Positions 53,754 through 64,000 of a stretch of 64,000 nucleotides of DNA are shown piece by piece (within the stretch, counting starts at the first letter, position 1; the number at the start of each line of letters is the position of its first letter). The notes below the pieces were generated by a model, which did no database searches, was not told the origin of the DNA, and saw only the letters and a list, made by a program, of their open reading frames with translations. Location: assembly GCA_051294375.1 (NCBI GenBank), contig CM119268.1, forward strand, positions 19,689,820-19,753,819, in the 5' to 3' direction. The stretch is from Paraspadella gotoi (taxonomy: Eukaryota; Chaetognatha). Position numbers and translations under genes: made by a program.

Positions 53754-54325
53754 ATTGGGCGATCCCGGAGTTGAATACGCTCTGGAGGCTTATGAGAAAA
53801 CAAAGAGAAAGAAGAGGAAAAAACAAAGTTCGTTTCTATACAGACTGTAACAACAATGATATTAAAAACGTTTTTAAGCATCACGAGCTAAGGATTTCTT
53901 TTTAAATCTTTAAAAAATGTTTTTTAAATATTAGTAATTGTAATATTTAACTTACCCTTACCCCTAACTTATCTTTAACACTAACTTACCCCTAACTTAC
54001 CCCTAAACCTAACTTACCCCTAACTTATTTTTAACCTTAACTTATTTTTCTAGTTAACTTACACTTATTCTTAACCATAATTTATTGTAACCTTAATTTT
54101 TACCCAAATATATATTGGTTGTACCAATTTCATATAACAAAAATAAAAAATATTAAAAGAAAAATTATGATATCTAAATTCCTTTATTATTTTTCCCGAA
54201 ACGTTATCCTCTTCCTTTCCATTTTGTTCCTCTTCTTTTTTCCATTAATTCTTTAAAAAAAACTTTCCTCTTCGTTTTCCTATAGGCCTCCAGAGAACAT
54301 TGATCTCCAGGAATGCCAATTATTG
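53754..54325. mobile_element. Foldback element with C-rich centre
   Basis: TTGGGCGATCCCGGAGTTGA, ATACGCTCTGGAGGCTTATG is mirrored at 54262-54325 by CATAGGCCTCC-type sequence and TTGATCTCCAGGAATGCCAA with some differences. The arms are about 60 bases. Its centre carries the ACTTACCCCTA array. Confidence 0.55.
53945..54060. repeat. AACTTACCCCT minisatellite
   Basis: About eight imperfect units of CTAACTTACCCCTAACTTA, C-rich and telomere-like (CCCCTAA) but not a true telomere repeat. Confidence 0.75.
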
Positions 54326-54719
54326 TATAAATAATAAATGTTAATGTTAATTTGTTCTCATTAAATTCGGCTTTCGTTTAAGCCTTAACTATTACAACAA
54401 GAACGGTAATTCCAATGTGTTGCGCCGCAGTAACTTTATTTTCACGTGTATTTCCCTTTGATGACATGATATGACTTGACATGACATGACTAAAAAACTT
54501 TTTTGTTCATGTATTTATGACATGCACTGCATCAAAATTCTGTTTTTTATTTTTCAGTTTTAGGAATTCCTTAAGGCGGCGCTAGCAGATCCTTAGATTT
54601 GAAGTTTATTCTGTCTAAACAAATGAGCAACCAACTATAGGCAAATTACAATTAAATGGCGTCTCAAATTGGCCCCGGAAAAATGCCAATTGATTATTTT
54701 TTCGCTGTTTGGGAAAAAA

Positions 54720-55110
54720 GGGGTTGTACGGGAGGCAATTTTTAGGGAGTTACTTTCGATAGTAAATTAAACTGGAATAGCCATATAGTCTATATATAGT
54801 CTATATATCGTCAGCGGATACGAGATCCGCCTCCCCATGGATTAACTCAATCTCTTTCACTCTCTCCCCTCTCTCTCTCTCTCTCCCCCTCTCTCTCATT
54901 CGATCGCGGGAGAAACTAAGCTGCGAATCATGGGGCGTAGAGTGGGACTAGGGCAAAGGGGACGTTGCATGGGCCGAGGGAATAGGAAGGATAGACTGGA
55001 GGTTTCAGAAGTGAAGCAGCCCTCGGCCCGAATGGTTGTACAAATATTCTAGCTTTTTATTTGATACTTTGCTTAACTTGTACATAAATAATTAAATACT
55101 GTTTGCTCAC
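54720..55110 (+). other. Possible 5' LTR or leader of element B
   Basis: This stretch lies directly before the gag of element B and contains TATATA words (54785-54800), a CT-rich run (54860-54898) and TG...CA limits near 54724 and 55112. There is no second copy in the window to confirm an LTR, and I found no clear primer binding site. Confidence 0.3.
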
Positions 55111-56802
55111 AATTTTTGTTCGTGATGTTCGTGGTGTCACCGACGAGATTCGAGAAAAAGTAAAAAAAAAACCACGCAAAAAGGAAAAACCGAAGAGACA
55201 CTCGACGACGCAAAGAAAAAGTAAAAAAAAAGTGCAAACCATTCGGGGACTCTCACCTAACAAGATTGAGCCAAATACGAAATCTCGCTCCATCTTAGAC
55301 ATGGCAAAATTGCTTGGCACAGGTGAGAAGGGGGCTAGCAAAGAATCGCTACCGCCGCTGCAACCCATCGCACCGGCCGGCGAGAAGTCGTCCGAGGCCA
55401 TGCAAGGCATGGTGGGCCCCTACCTCGATAGACGTACCGGCATGGTCGTCAATTATGACGGCAGAACCGAGCCCCATCAACCAATGGACGAAGTGACCGC
55501 CGGGCTTGACAAGATCAAGCTCGTCGACGACGACGAAGGCGCCGCTGCCAGCCATACGGCGGAAAGCGAGAATCTACGAAGAATCGCCGAAGGAAAAAAA
55601 GGAAACATGGGGGCCGCAATCACCGAGATGCTGGCCCTGATAAACGACAACAAGGTGGAGTTCCGCCGCGCCGCGGCGGAGTCCCGCCAAGCGGCCGCCG
55701 AAACCAGAAAATGGCCAACCTCGCTCAAGCGGTAGAAGAGCTGGCCACGACGCCGAGAGAAGAGGGTCCAATCCACTCTCACGCGCGCCAGTGAAAATGG
55801 ACAGGCAACGCGAAGGAGAGAAGCCAATGGAATTCCTGCGCGGCATCTATAGGAACCTAAAGAACTGCGACTTTGACGAAAGAAGAGTAAATGAACAACT
55901 ACAAGTCGTCCTTGCCCGCGACGAGGAGGCGAACTGGTACGTCGACCCCATAGGCGGCAGCCTGTGGAAAGGACTTGAATCAATGTGTAAGGAATCGTCA
56001 ATCACGGCGGCGGAAATAGCCGAAAAAAAAGTGGTAAAAGTGGACCCAAAAGAACACTCCAAGTAGGGACTCCCACTCGTCAACTCGATCACCGGAAGAG
56101 CAAGACGCAGTCTTGTGCCACGTGGCCCGTCTGTTGACTAAGGCATTGGACCCGTACGCCCCGAGAATATCAAGGGAAGTCCTCAAGTTCCGGAAGCTTA
56201 TCGACACGGGAAACCGCCAGGAATTAGGCAAAGAAATAGAGTGGATATTGCGAGGCTGGCTGGAAATGTATGGTTATAAAGCCGAAGGCACCGCTCTTTG
56301 CTTCATAAACTCCGTGAAGGACAACGATCGTCAAATCCTCACGGACTCACTCCTAAAAAAGGGCCTGAGCGACAAAAACCCTGCGGAAAGCGCAAACGCC
56401 CTCTACCAGGGCGCGATGATGCAGGAGGCAAATAACACGCGAGAACTCATGGAAAAGCTCACCAAAAGCATGTCGGCGATCCAAAGAGCCGTCGAAACCA
56501 AGAAAGACGACGGAAGGTGGAGAGGCCGCCAACCAAGAGACACGAGACGCCCCGAGTGGCGCGACAGGCGCGAAGGGGGGAACGACAAACGCTGGCAAGG
56601 CAGGCAGACCCGCGCGGACAGAAACTTCCGGCGTGATAAATTTGAGTTTAGGCGCAGAGACGCGATTGTAACTGATGAATTAGATGTTCAAAACGCAAAT
56701 AAAGCCTTCGAAAATTACAATTACTTATTATTACCGTGCCCGAAGTCAGAGAAAGGAAAGCTAGCAAATGATGCCGCTGACAGGATCAAAAATGCCGCAT
56801 AG
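55103..56802 (+). pseudogene. Element B gag, frameshifted
   Basis: A basic N-terminal region (KKKPRKKEKPKRH) and an acidic/Ala-rich part (GLDKIKLVDDDEG, KVEFRRAAAESRQAAAETRK) run in the first frame to 55735. The reading then moves to another frame with MEFLRGIYRNLKNCDFDE and NEQLQVVLARDEEANWYVD to 56066, and to a third with LLTKALDPYAPRISREVLK, RRDAIVTDELDV and an Arg-rich RGRQPRDTRRPEWRDRREGG. The order (structural region, then an Arg-rich RNA-binding stretch) fits a Gag without an obvious zinc knuckle. Two frameshifts make it non-functional. The real ATG is unsure; the first good one is near 55302. Confidence 0.65.
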
Positions 56803-58911
56803 AAATGGCAACCGTCTGACGCCCTGGCAAAATTCGCTGACTGCGCCAAAACGGCAATCAAATTCAGAGGCAAAGACGCAGCAGCTAGACTGTACAAGTT
56901 GTTCGCCCCACTGGGAGTGCGAGATAGGCACCTGTTAGCCACAGCCATAGTTAAAGAATCTGAGGTCCCATGGAAGAGCTTCTCCGTGAAGGACAAATTC
57001 GCGCATGTAAAATGCCTAAAGGCATGCAAAAAGCTCTGCAAGAAGGCAACAAACCGTGAAAATGGCAGGCCGAAGGAAATGCCACCACCAGCGCCACCTC
57101 AGGACGAGGCTGAAAGACCAAAACAAAGCAAAGCCAAGGCGAGACTCAGGACATTTGTGGAATTTAGTGGAATAAAATCGAGAAGGATGATTTACAACCC
57201 GACCTACACGGTCGTTGGAACAAACCAAGGCGAGTCTCTGCACCAGGAGACGATCAGGAGGATCGAACGCCTATGACACGAACCCGAAACGCTCACGCCG
57301 CCCGTCATGAAAGAGGAATCTAGAAAGGATGAACAAATGCCTCCACGCTTACCCGACTCGCCGCCAGAGGCGCCCCGTCCAATAGGGAAAACAAGTGGCC
57401 CGAAACCAAGAGACGATACGGGTAAAGGCTTTAGGCACACGGGGAATAACTACATCCCGGCAGTGATAAACGGAGCCCCGGCCAGTTGCCTACACGACAC
57501 TGGCGCCTCTATAAACATGATACCAAGAAGGTTTGTGGACGAATGGTCCCTGTCAAATAAAATATATCTCGGAACCCCGCTAAGAGTAACAACAGGAAAT
57601 GGGCCGATTACTATAAGGGAAAGACTAAACTTAAGAGTGATGTTCCAAAACTGGATCCTGGATACAGTATTCTTCGTCTCACCCGATGCAGAAGACAGGG
57701 ACATCATCTTGGGCACCGCGACGACCGACCCTGGTCCCAGCAATGACATGTGGGTAGTGACACCGAACGACAAGGATGGCACCCAGGTAGCACATATGAA
57801 CGGCAAGCCGGTCACCAACCTCTTCAAAAATAAGCAGGTCGCCCTCAAGGCCGGCAGATGGTTAGCCAGACAATACGTTGACGACAAAACGGAAATTCCC
57901 CTGTATGCCGAAACAAATGGCGCCGCGGGCGCCAAAGTCAGAGCTGCCCGCACGTACTGGAAATCCCTAGCCGACTCGAAGTGGCTGATGGAATCAATCG
58001 ATGAAAAGACAGCAGTGACCGTGACAGGAAACGATCTAAAAGAAGGAGTAGACCTCCCCGGAGAGCCCGGCGCTTGGGGATTGGCCAAGATAATCATCGC
58101 AGAAAATGCAGCCAGGGAGATGGGTTTAAAGCCACATTGCGCGGGCAGGCCTGTAGACGCCGACTTTACAGGTACGGAACCCCGACTGCGCAAAGCATGT
58201 AAGACGGAGATCCCTCCGACAACGATAATAAGGCACATACCCTCAAAAGAAGAGGTTGAGGAAGCAGACAAGGCTAGACGCAGAAGAAGGCAAAAGCACG
58301 ACGACAGAGGGCGCGAGGCCTTCCTAAAACCGTTCCAAGAAATAGACCCATCCCTCAGCGAGAAAGCAGAAGAAGTGCTAAACGTGGTCTGGGAGTACAG
58401 AGACATATTTGGCGAATCGATAAACGATTGCAAAGAAGGCTTCCTCAATTACAAGGTCGGCTTAGGCTTCACGACAAACAACCTACCCAAACCGAGATTC
58501 ATGAACCAGGGCCCAGTAAAGAAGGCTGCTCTCAAGAGATACTTGGAGGTATACGAACAAGCAGGCGGCGTCTCCAGAACGACAGGCAAAGCGTACTCGA
58601 ATGCGTTCTTGATAAAGAAACCAAATCACATCAAGGAAGGGCAAAACAAAATGGACGATGAAACTTTCGCCAAACAATGGCGCCTTATATGCGACCTCTC
58701 AGCGGTAAATAAGAACATCTCAACTGTTGCCACCGAACCCCAAACAATCGCCTCCATCCTGGAGCAATATAAACCTCACGAGCACCAATGCTCGGTAGAT
58801 ATCCTAGCATGTTTCCATCAAGTAAACTTAACGGACAGGTGCAAGCCGGTAACCACCTTCGCCGGTGCGGGACATAACTGGAAAATGAACAAGCTCCAGA
58901 TTGGGGGGTAA
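56803..58911 (+). pseudogene. Element B protease and reverse transcriptase, first part
   Basis: It continues the third gag frame after TAG 56800 and again after TGA 57274. From 57307, NNYIPAVINGAPASCLHDTG then AS places the aspartic protease motif DTGAS at 57496-57510, with DIILGTAT as the flap-side motif. RT follows after about 200 residues: GPVKKAALKRYLEVYEQAG, WRLICDLSAVNKNI, CSVDILACFHQVNL and KPVTTFAGAGHNW correspond to the finger and palm blocks of Ty3/Gypsy RT. The frame ends at a run of six G (58903-58908), where a one- or two-base length change shifts it. The longest open part is 534 codons. Confidence 0.8.
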
Positions 58912-59765
58912 ACAGCATAAACGTGCTGCAGGCAATACTCGATGAGATCTTTGCCGAATTAGGAAGAGATGTCAAAAGCTTCCTCATCTACGTTGACGAC
59001 CTGATCCTAACAGCAAAGTCCCCAGAAGAGATGGCAGACAGGCTGAGAGAATTCCTCGATATTTGCAGAAAAGAAAATGTGGTCCTTAAGTGGACAAAGA
59101 GCGTTCTCCTAAGGAAAGACGACATCAAGATCCTCGGCTTCAGCATCTCGAAAGACAAGCTGAAACCACAAAGGGAAAAACTAGAACAAGCCGAACTGAA
59201 ACTGAAGGAAATAAAAACGCAAAAGGAGCTGCGCGCTCTGTTGGAGTCGCTAAACTGCTACAGGTGCTTCATGCACCGATTTTCGTACCTGGCACAACCG
59301 CTCCACGCGCTGACCCTGGTGGACAGAAAAGACTTCGAGTTTAGGAACGAACAGAGAAAGGCCCTGGAGACGCTAGTGGAGGAAATTAAGTCGACGCCAG
59401 GATTAAATTTCTTAAATGATGCAAAAATTAAAAATGGCGAATACAAAATATATGCCGACGCAAGTACAAGTGCCATGGGAGGCCTGATTACAGCGACCGC
59501 AAACGGAACCGAGTACCCCCTCAGCTTCCATTCGAAATCTTTCCCTGAAGAATACAGGATAAAACACATTAACATCCTAGAAACGCTTGCCTTCAATATG
59601 ATGGTGAGAAAATTCAAAGGCTACATCTGTGGAAGAAAGGTCAGCCTAGTAACAGACTCACAGTACTTCAAAAGAGTGATGGACCAGCAACACGACAAGC
59701 AGCAGCTGCTACCAACGAACGTACTACGCTGGATCACGGAAATAAGTGCCACCCTTCTGAGATAA
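58909..59765 (+). pseudogene. Element B reverse transcriptase second part and RNase H
   Basis: In the next frame: LQAILDEIFAELG, then SFLIYVDDLILTAKSPEEM with the catalytic YVDD (Asp codons from 58995), the thumb ILGFSISKDKLKPQREKL, and LESLNCYRCFMHRFSYLAQP. RNase H follows, with IYADASTSAMGG (Asp), INILETLAFNMM (Glu) and VSLVTDSQYFKR (Asp), so all three catalytic acids remain. It ends at TAA 59763 through a frameshift within ISATLLR. Confidence 0.8.
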
Positions 59766-60335
59766 TCCTGGTAAAGAGTGGTGACAATCCAGCAGACTTC
59801 TTAACCAGGTTCACGGACCAAAATCATATCACTCCGCTCGACACTCCTTTTCTGGCCGCCGGTTTTGACATCAATGGCAGTTACAAGCCAGGATTCACCG
59901 AGGAACCCTTATCAGGCGAGTCATGGCCGGGCCACCTGGAGCTCAGAGTGGGCGGAGCACCGATACTCGGAATTATAGCCGAAGCGCTAAATATTGATGA
60001 AAAAAGTTTTCGAACAAAATTCTTCGAGTTTATGAAAAACCGTTTCGCTCGCCAGAGGGCGAACATAAGGAAACTGTATGGCTCGCCAAAAACAAAAGAC
60101 GCGTGCACGTTTATCAGAACAATCTCATCAAAAGACTGGTCGTTAGGCCACCCTGAACTAGAAGCACTGGCAGAAATGACCGGGATTTGCCTAAAAATAT
60201 TAGACGAGGACAGCACCTCATAAGCCGGCTGTAATTACAAAAAGATAGATGGCGGAGGAAAAGAAAGAGAGATAAGAATCTTCAGAACAGCCACGGGCCA
60301 AGCCTCGTTGATCAGCGACACCGAAAGAAGGATTT
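59758..60335 (+). pseudogene. Element B RNase H end and possible OTU-like domain
   Basis: The frame EIILVKSGDNPADFLTRF completes RNase H/connection. Then comes GAPILGIIAEALN, KSFRTKFFEFMKNR, DACTFIRTISSKDW, GHPELEALAEMTGICLKIL and, after TAA 60221, REIRIFRTATGQASLI. The spacing recalls OTU-family deubiquitinases: a DGNCLFRA-like start, a W...ELxALA middle and an IxLY...HYxLL end. If so, the catalytic Cys (Pro here) and the final His (Gln here) are both replaced, so the domain would be inactive. The similarity is weak and seen by eye. The alternative is a lineage-specific linker. Confidence 0.4.
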
Positions 60336-61439
60336 GAGCTATTAGACAGCTGGTAGACGGCCCACGCAACAACGATGAAGTATTAAACATCGAGCTGGAA
60401 CACAGGATCGAAGAAGAAAGAGCCTACCGCAGGCGAGTACCCAGGGCCAGGATTGCGCCGGCACCAATAATGAGACCGTCATCAATGCTTCCGGCCGACA
60501 CCCTGAGAATAAATTACAACCTCCACGCGACTCCAGCAAATTGAGGCCGAAGGAGGATGCCTGGGCCGCTATTGGAAGCACCAACCGAGGAAGACCGAGA
60601 CGAAGCGGCACCTCAAAACAAACCAAGAACAACGAACGGTCAACGAACCAGAATTGTATGAGCGAAGAAGAGAGGGCCCCCCATCCCAAGAGAACCAGCC
60701 GCCCGAGAGGATAGCGGGCCCACCCAACTCGCCCCACTCACGTGACAGAGTCGAACATGAACAACCAGCCAAAACCGGAACCAGAGCGGAAGCAAGCGTA
60801 ATAAACGTGGATCGAAACTCACCCGAGCCCACAATTCAGGAACCGAGGCCCACCCAAGGAAGAATGAACACCCAAGCGAATCAGATAATCACAGACTTAG
60901 CCATCGAGGCTTCGGTTGACGTAGACGAAATCGACCTAGAAGAGGACTTACTAAGCAACGTTAAGCGTGACTCCTCGCTTATGCCAATGAGAGCAGAGAT
61001 AAAAAGCTGGCAAAATGAGTGTAGCGAAATCAAAGACGCCAGGGAGATCTACAAAAACCATGGCGCAGGGGGCCTCAGAACACACCTAGAAGCGGGCGAG
61101 AGGAAATTGCTTACGCCCACACAAACATTCCTCCTCCGAAACGTAGACGACTTAGAGAAAACCAAGGATGGAATTCTATGCGTCATCGGATTCACCGCCA
61201 CAAGTCGCTCAACGAGGTATATTATCCCACAACAAAACCTGAAGGAGGTAGTGAAAAAGATACACGAAAAGCTGGGCCACCCAGGCAGAGACCGTTCAGC
61301 TTATCTAGCAGCGCATTACATAGCAGCCCCGAATATGGTAAATTCATGCGGGGAAGTGGTACTTGAGTGCGACCGCTGTAAGCGTGTAGGATTGAACCCG
61401 TACACTTCACACGACCTGATCAATCAGAACGGCATTTAG
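60336..61439 (+). pseudogene. Element B linker and integrase zinc finger, truncated
   Basis: A Pro/Arg-rich linker with stops is followed, from 60654, by an open frame: RREGPPSQENQPPERIAG, then DLAIEASVDVDEIDLEEDLL, then FLLRNVDDLEKTKDGILCVI. The integrase HHCC zinc finger is complete: KKIHEKLGHPGRDRSAYL with two His and VLECDRCKRVGLNP with CxxC. Translation ends at TAG 61437 a few residues later; the DDE catalytic core and 3' LTR are absent. Sequence typical of an LTR begins 4 bases on, so element C probably inserted here and the remainder of B would lie beyond the window. Confidence 0.7.
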
Positions 61440-61442
61440 TCA

Positions 61443-61909
61443 TGTTGAATACTTATTCAAACTCTATAAAAATTCTCTTCACAACAAATAAATCTTTTGT
61501 CTTTTCAAAACAAGGAAACTGTTGCTAAAGCAAATCACTGGTTTCATTTCACATTATTTTATGTTATTCCATTGAGCCTGGAAACCATTTTGAATTCTTC
61601 TAGAAGAAAAATTAACAGACTCCAAACTTGTTATTAATTTTCCTTATTAATATCGATTAATTCCATTGTTATTGTTTAATTAATTCATTAATTATTATTT
61701 TTGAATGATATAGATATTGCATTAGCTTGCCAGTAAAAGCTTATGGAATATCTATATTTCTTGATTATTTTATTAAAGTTTCATTTAATAAAGAACCAAA
61801 CAAGTTGGTTCAGGCTGATTTATAAGGCGCCAATTAAACTTTGCCACGAGCGTCAGCGCCAACGCCAAAGTATTTCCGGTTCGAGCCAAATCCATTCACG
61901 TCATCTACA
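61443..61909 (+). mobile_element. Probable 5' LTR of Ty3/Gypsy element C
   Basis: It ends TCTACA at 61904-61909, directly before a primer binding site like that of element A. It contains TATAAAAA near 61465 and AATAAA near 61486, and the stretch GGAATATCTATATTTCTTGA (near 61745) with AACCAAACAAGTTGGTTC (61794) matches the LTR of A (43481 and 43906). The left edge is placed at TGTTGA 61443 because element B coding stops just before it; this edge is inferred. Confidence 0.55.
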
Positions 61910-61910
61910 T

Positions 61911-61929
61911 TGGTGATCACGACGTCGGA
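61911..61929 (+). other. Primer binding site of element C
   Basis: TGGTGATCACGACGTCGGA lies one base after the LTR and is homologous to 44046-44063. Confidence 0.65.
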
Positions 61930-61972
61930 CCCTCCAACAATCTTCAACAAGCAACCCACCTACGACTCATCG

Positions 61973-63046
61973 ATGAGCATAATCTCGCAAAACGCGACAA
62001 TCCTCTGCCTGCATCTAAAGGCAATCAACATCCTTTCGGATTCGGCAGGGGGCGATCCTTACGCGACAACTCTCTCAATAACCTCGTCAACAATCTCGCG
62101 CGCCGTCTTTCAATTACTCGCTTTCATCACCTGACGTCGACAGCTTTTTCCGACGCCAATGGGAAGAGGGCGACCGCCGCCCCACAGGAGACTGAACCTT
62201 CGCACCTCTCGCAAACGCTCTCGCGCCTTAGAGAAAAAGAAGAAGCCGAGATTGCCACCTTCGACCCAAAAACAATTGACATTGGGTCCGCAGGGTCGAA
62301 ACAGCCTACGTAAGAGCAAAACATTCGCGACGCAAAAAAAAATTTGCTTATTTAGAGTCAAAAATTGACGTCAACCTCAACCTCTCGAGTGAACGCCTTT
62401 CTTTATGACGAAAAGTCCGAGGCCGCTGGAACCAGTTGTCACTACTGAAGAAGTAATGGCCAAACTCATCGTTCAGCAGGCTTCACTTCTCCTTGATGGA
62501 TTCGGCCGAGATGGCCTTCGCCCATCACAGCATCTTGCTCGGCTCGAAGAAAAGATCAAAGCCGTCACCATCGACGACCTTAAGAAGGAGACGATCGTCC
62601 GAGGTCTCCCCCTGGAGATCCGGCGCTCCCTCGAAGGAAGAATCGACGCCCTGACAGCAGCCGAGTTGGCCGACGAGGCCGACAAATTCTTCGACGCCGA
62701 AGGGCGTCCTCGACTCGCCGCGCCAACCTCCACAATCAACGCTGCCACAATCGAGCAGCTTGTCGATGACCAAGGCACTGACAGCGATGGCGAAATGGAA
62801 ATAAACGCCATCGGAGGCCATCGCCGCGATTGCAGCCGTCAGCCGACCAACAACTGGAGATCAGCGCCATCAAGTAGATCGTCGACAGGTTCTCGGCCTC
62901 CAAATCAAAAACTGAAACAAATTTGCCGTTACCATCTTAAATTTGGAGATGCAGCCTTCAAATGCGAACGCGGCTGCGCCCGCAGAGGCGACCTCAAGGA
63001 GAAGGATGCCAAGATGGGAAACGGATCGGCGGGGCAGCGCAGGTGA
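61973..63046 (+). pseudogene. Element C gag, frameshifted upstream
   Basis: ATG 61973 (ATGAGCATAATCTCGC) is the equivalent of the element A gag start. The first 430 bases are indel-ridden: the VNAFLYDEKSEA word is out of frame with what follows. From 62405 the frame is open for 213 codons: EEVMAKLIVQQASLLLDGFG, DGLRPSQHLARLEEKIKAVT, then a zinc-knuckle-like region CRYHLKFGDAAFKCERGC, as in Mag-clade Gag. It ends TGA 63044. The 3' part is well preserved, including the gag-pol junction. Confidence 0.75.
63016..63022 (+). promoter_or_regulatory. -1 ribosomal frameshift slippery heptamer (gag-pol)
   Basis: GGGAAAC in phase G GGA AAC relative to the gag frame, the X XXY YYZ form used for -1 frameshifting in retroviruses and LTR elements. 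It sits 22 bases before the gag stop TGA (63044), and the pol frame (-1) is open from here to the window end. GC-rich sequence follows that could form the stimulatory structure (CGGATCGGCGGGGCAGCGC). Confidence 0.7.
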
Positions 63047-64000
63047 ACGCTGTGCCCCGCTCTAACGCCGATTCACCTGACTCTTTTCTCCTACATGTCG
63101 TCGACGCGAGTGATGGACGCCATTGGCTGGTGGACGGCGGAGCCTTGCTCTTGCTTATTCCACCAACGCCGGAGCAAAGAGCAGCGGGACCGACTGAAGC
63201 ACAGCTTCAGGCGGCTAACGGCAGCCCTATAGCGTGTTATGGAGTAGCTCACAGGAGGATCACACTCGGCCCTCGAATTTTTCCCTTCGACGTCCTAATC
63301 GCCGACGTCACTCAAAATATTCTCGGCGCCGACTTCTTAGCCGAATACTTCCTTGCTCCTAACCACCGCGATGGCTTGCTGCTCGACCTGAGGGATTACT
63401 CGACAATCCCCTGCGCAGTCTCCCGCGGCTCAGCACCCTCACATGTCAACTTCGTCGATCAGAAGGACGACGTATACTACCAGCTACTGGACAAGTATCC
63501 ATCGCTCTCAAAACCAAGCTTTGAACTCGGGGTGCGCCACCACATCCCAACGGAAGGCCGCCCCTGCCAAGCCCGAGCTCGATGCCTATCTCCCGAAAAA
63601 CTCGCCGTCGCCAAAGCCGAGTTAGAGAAAATGGTTCAGCTCGGCATCGCCAAAAGAGCGAAAAGTTCATGGTCCTCGCCAATCCTCTGTGTCCCAAAAT
63701 CTGATGGAGGTTGGCGAGTCTGTGGAGACTTCCGCCGCCTCAACTCGAAGACTCGAGATGATAAATACCCGGTCAAACTGCTCGCAGATTTTAATGCGCA
63801 ACTCGCCGGTAAAAAAATCTTCTCAAAGGTCGATTTGTTGAAAGGGTATCATCAGATCCCAGTAGCGGATGAGGACGTCGTCAAGACTGCCGTCATAACA
63901 CCCTTCGGCCTCTTCGTCTTCCTGCGGACCCCGTTCGGCCTTAAAAACGCCGGACAGGATTTCCAAAGGATGATGGATGAGATTCTTGGCGACATACCGC
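63022..64000 (+). CDS. Element C pol: protease and N-terminal reverse transcriptase, runs off the window
   Basis: The -1 frame relative to gag is open for all 326 codons from the slippery site to the end. The protease region reads FLLHVVDASDGRHWLVDGGA, where the usual DTG/DSG is DGG, then ITLGPRIFPFDVLIADV and ILGADFLAEYFL, the normal flap/hydrophobic-Gly motif. RT follows: HHIPTEGRPCQARARCLSP, AELEKMVQLGIAKRAKSSWS, GGWRVCGDFRRLNSKT, KIFSKVDLLKGYHQIPVA with the first catalytic Asp, and TPFGLFVFLRTPFGLKNAG. It ends in GQDFQRMMDEILGDIP, just short of the YLDD motif. The changed DGG in the protease may mean loss of function. It is a partial CDS of a Mag-type Ty3/Gypsy element. Confidence 0.85.

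Noticed and set aside
55477-56001. 174-codon minus-strand frame
   Set aside because: It is the antisense shadow of element B gag.
57450-58448. 332-codon frame on the minus strand
   Set aside because: It is the antisense of element B protease/RT, whose plus-strand frame contains recognised motifs.
55103-61439. BEL/Pao retrotransposon
   Set aside because: I first considered this because of YVDD and the separate domains, but the RT and RNase H blocks and the HHCC finger fit Ty3/Gypsy better.

Overview
The window is nuclear DNA from an animal with a repeat-rich, AT-rich genome, almost certainly an invertebrate. The evidence is a Merlin-type transposase relic, Ty3/Gypsy retrotransposons, hammerhead ribozymes of the kind found in Penelope-like elements and retrozymes, many tRNA-derived SINEs, interstitial TTAGGG-like tracts, long GA/CT, CGT and GAAT microsatellites, and good GT-AG splice signals. 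I cannot name the species. There is no bacterial operon, CRISPR array, rRNA or intact tRNA gene. Three gaps are filled with N (26043-26067, 34801-34810, 37070-37169), so some rearrangements may be assembly effects.

Layout. 0-10 kb: a broken Merlin transposase, two copies of a short hairpin-ended element, a 2.2 kb inverted repeat carrying two hammerhead ribozymes facing opposite ways, and two minisatellites. 10-23 kb: a MITE with TTAA ends, SINEs, TTAGGG-like repeats, foldback elements, microsatellites and a 57-bp minisatellite of about 14 units. 23-32 kb: a candidate host exon for a two-pass membrane protein, a duplicated block split at a GA microsatellite, an 800-bp MITE with TA target sites, SINEs and a full hairpin-ended element. 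32-41 kb: minisatellites, a 0.95 kb purine tract, a scaffold gap and a candidate TATA promoter. 41-50 kb: two candidate exons of one host gene on the minus strand (49741-49537 and 42703-41740) with compatible splice phase and PPxY motifs in both. The intron between them holds an internally deleted Ty3/Gypsy element (A), SINEs and another hairpin-ended element. 50-54 kb: a 3.86 kb nest of inverted repeats. 55-61.4 kb: a decayed Ty3/Gypsy element (B) with gag, protease, RT, RNase H, a possible OTU-like insert and a truncated integrase. 61.4-64 kb: a better preserved Ty3/Gypsy element (C), of the same family as A, with a canonical -1 slippery site between gag and pol; it runs off the window.

How it fits together: most coding capacity belongs to retroelements. 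C is the likely full-length relative from which A was derived by internal deletion, and C appears to sit inside B. The SINEs, foldback elements and hairpin-ended elements encode no protein and would depend on enzymes made elsewhere. The most unusual signals are the inverted hammerhead pair, the OTU-like insert in element B, the hairpin-ended family, and the candidate PPxY host gene. None of these could be checked against a database here.
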